A DNA stretch of 64,000 nucleotides from UBA1783 sp033808805 (GTDB taxonomy: Bacteria; Bacillota_I; Bacilli_A; Erysipelotrichales; Erysipelotrichaceae), in assembly GCA_033808805.1 (NCBI GenBank), contig JAPXMY010000001.1, positions 310,001-374,000 on the forward strand, in the 5' to 3' direction. A program made the position numbers and the translations under genes. The notes under the pieces are model-generated. The model saw nothing but the letters and a program-made list of their open reading frames with translations. It made no database searches and was not told the DNA's origin. Positions 63,148 through 64,000 of the stretch are shown one piece after another. The number at the start of each line of letters is the position of its first letter. The stretch's first letter is position 1.

Positions 63148-64000
63148 AAAAATTTAAGAAAGTTTTAAAACTGCTATTAGTGACATTTTGTATACTGGTT
63201 TCGTTCAGTACTTTTCAGGTTGAAAGAAATGTTTTGGCAGAAGATGAAGATTTTGAAAATAATTACGAGTATTACTGTCAGCTATGTTCGACTCAAACAC
63301 AGCTGACCGAAGAAGAAAAGCAGATTTGTATTCGTTTTAGAAACTATGAACAAAACAAGCAGGATGAATTAAGAGCTTTGCTTGATGAAGCAACAAGTAA
63401 CCTGAATAGCTTAAAAGCTAATATTATAGCTGAAGGGAAAAAGATTGCTCAATTTAACAGCAAGATTGCTTCGCTGGAAAAAGAGATCAAAGCGATACAA
63501 AAAACAATTGAAATTCTAGAAGCGAATATTGAAGAGTTAAATATTCAGATTGAAGAAAGAAAAATAAAGATTGAAAATTTAAATAATCAGATTAAAGACA
63601 GGATGGCAGCATCACAATCCAATGTCAGAACCAATTCCTATATCAGATTCATTATGGGAGCTGACAGTTTTGTTGATTTATTAAGAAGAATAAGTGCTAT
63701 CGCTGAAATAAGTGATTATGATATGTTCAAGATTGAAGAAATGCAGAAAGAAAAAGAGCTGTTGGAAATAGATGTCGAGAATCTGGAAACCCAGAAGAAC
63801 AATCTGTTTGTTCAACAGACATCTTTAGAAACGCAAAAAAGCAGCTTGGAAAGATTAAGAGCAGTTGCTGTTGAGTTAATTGAAGAGTTTCAAAGAAAAG
63901 AAGCGGAGTTCCAGGCTCAGATGGATGCTATGGAAAAAGACTATTCTGAACTTGAAAAAAGAATTGATGAAATCAATGCCGCTATCAATGATTTATATCC
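63144..64000 (+). CDS. PcsB/CwlO-like coiled-coil peptidoglycan hydrolase, N-terminal part (cut by window end)
   Basis: The frame is open to the end of the window (285 codons seen). It has a signal peptide (about 1-33), a short Cys-containing segment (YYCQLCS, then QICIRF), and a long coiled coil from about 70. Within this is NSYIRFIMGADSFVDLLRRI, the helical element of PcsB-type proteins that is held by FtsX. The catalytic domain (expected CHAP or NlpC/P60) lies beyond the end. It overlaps ftsX by 4 bases, which supports the FtsEX-PcsB assignment. Confidence 0.85.
   Translation, partial: MKKFKKVLKLLLVTFCILVSFSTFQVERNVLAEDEDFENNYEYYCQLCSTQTQLTEEEKQICIRFRNYEQNKQDELRALLDEATSNLNSLKANIIAEGKKIAQFNSKIASLEKEIKAIQKTIEILEANIEELNIQIEERKIKIENLNNQIKDRMAASQSNVRTNSYIRFIMGADSFVDLLRRISAIAEISDYDMFKIEEMQKEKELLEIDVENLETQKNNLFVQQTSLETQKSSLERLRAVAVELIEEFQRKEAEFQAQMDAMEKDYSELEKRIDEINAAINDLY

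Noticed and set aside
1..64000. Mollicute-type genetic code
   Set aside because: TGA is used as a stop in several genes (for example 20055, 38302, 63147) and Trp is TGG, so the standard bacterial code applies.

Overview
The window reads as one chromosome segment of a low-G+C Gram-positive bacterium (Bacillota). It uses the standard bacterial code: TGA is a stop and Trp is TGG. RNA polymerase delta, HPr with both His15 and Ser46, glycogen genes including glgD, and ftsE-ftsX followed by a PcsB-like coiled-coil protein point to Bacilli or Erysipelotrichia-like gut Firmicutes. The Erysipelotrichaceae-like placement is inferred from gene content and protein style, not from a search. No rRNA, tRNA or CRISPR array was seen.

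Layout. 1-3.6 kb: end of a GT2 glycosyltransferase, a small membrane protein and an OmpR-type two-component system. 3.8-15.3 kb: housekeeping (purine nucleoside phosphorylase, HD hydrolase, lipoate-ligase-like protein, rpoE delta, prfA-prmC, amidohydrolase, DUF554, DegV). 15.3-23.9 kb: argS, murQ, a radical SAM protein, a nucleoside hydrolase with a degenerate tandem paralogue, rpmE, murA and an MFS transporter. 24-32.8 kb: ptsH and phosphoglucomutase, a TldD/TldE/M28 peptidase operon, and an ADP-ribosylglycohydrolase, PfkB kinase and transaldolase-like operon. 32.8-36.3 kb: an accessory island. 36.3-41.7 kb: a lipoprotein and a TetR-ABC-FtsX-like export unit. 41.7-53.5 kb: a glycogen locus (glgB, glgP, pullulanase, ung, folC, glgC, glgD, glgA). 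53.6-58.7 kb: LysR and divergent antiporter, then galM, a papain-like hydrolase and a serpin in tight coupling. 58.7-64 kb: frameshifted DUF2207 protein, YitT protein, ftsE, ftsX and a PcsB-like hydrolase cut by the window end.

The most interesting object is the island at 32824-36288. A one-chain restriction-like protein (DUF262, HNH/DUF1524, DUF5655) and an 81-aa companion sit between the two ends of a decayed, probably ISL3-like insertion sequence. The ends form a 22-bp imperfect inverted repeat (17 of 22 identical) flanked by an exact 10-bp direct repeat. Joining the outer flanks rebuilds a bidirectional terminator between two convergent genes, so the insertion can be reconstructed to the base.

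Themes: phosphoglucomutase supplies glucose-1-P to GlgC/GlgD/GlgA for storage, and GlgP plus pullulanase release it; HPr, with a cre-like site in its promoter, hints at carbon catabolite control. PNP, nucleoside hydrolase, ADP-ribosylglycohydrolase, PfkB kinase and the aldolase suggest scavenging of nucleosides and ribosyl compounds.
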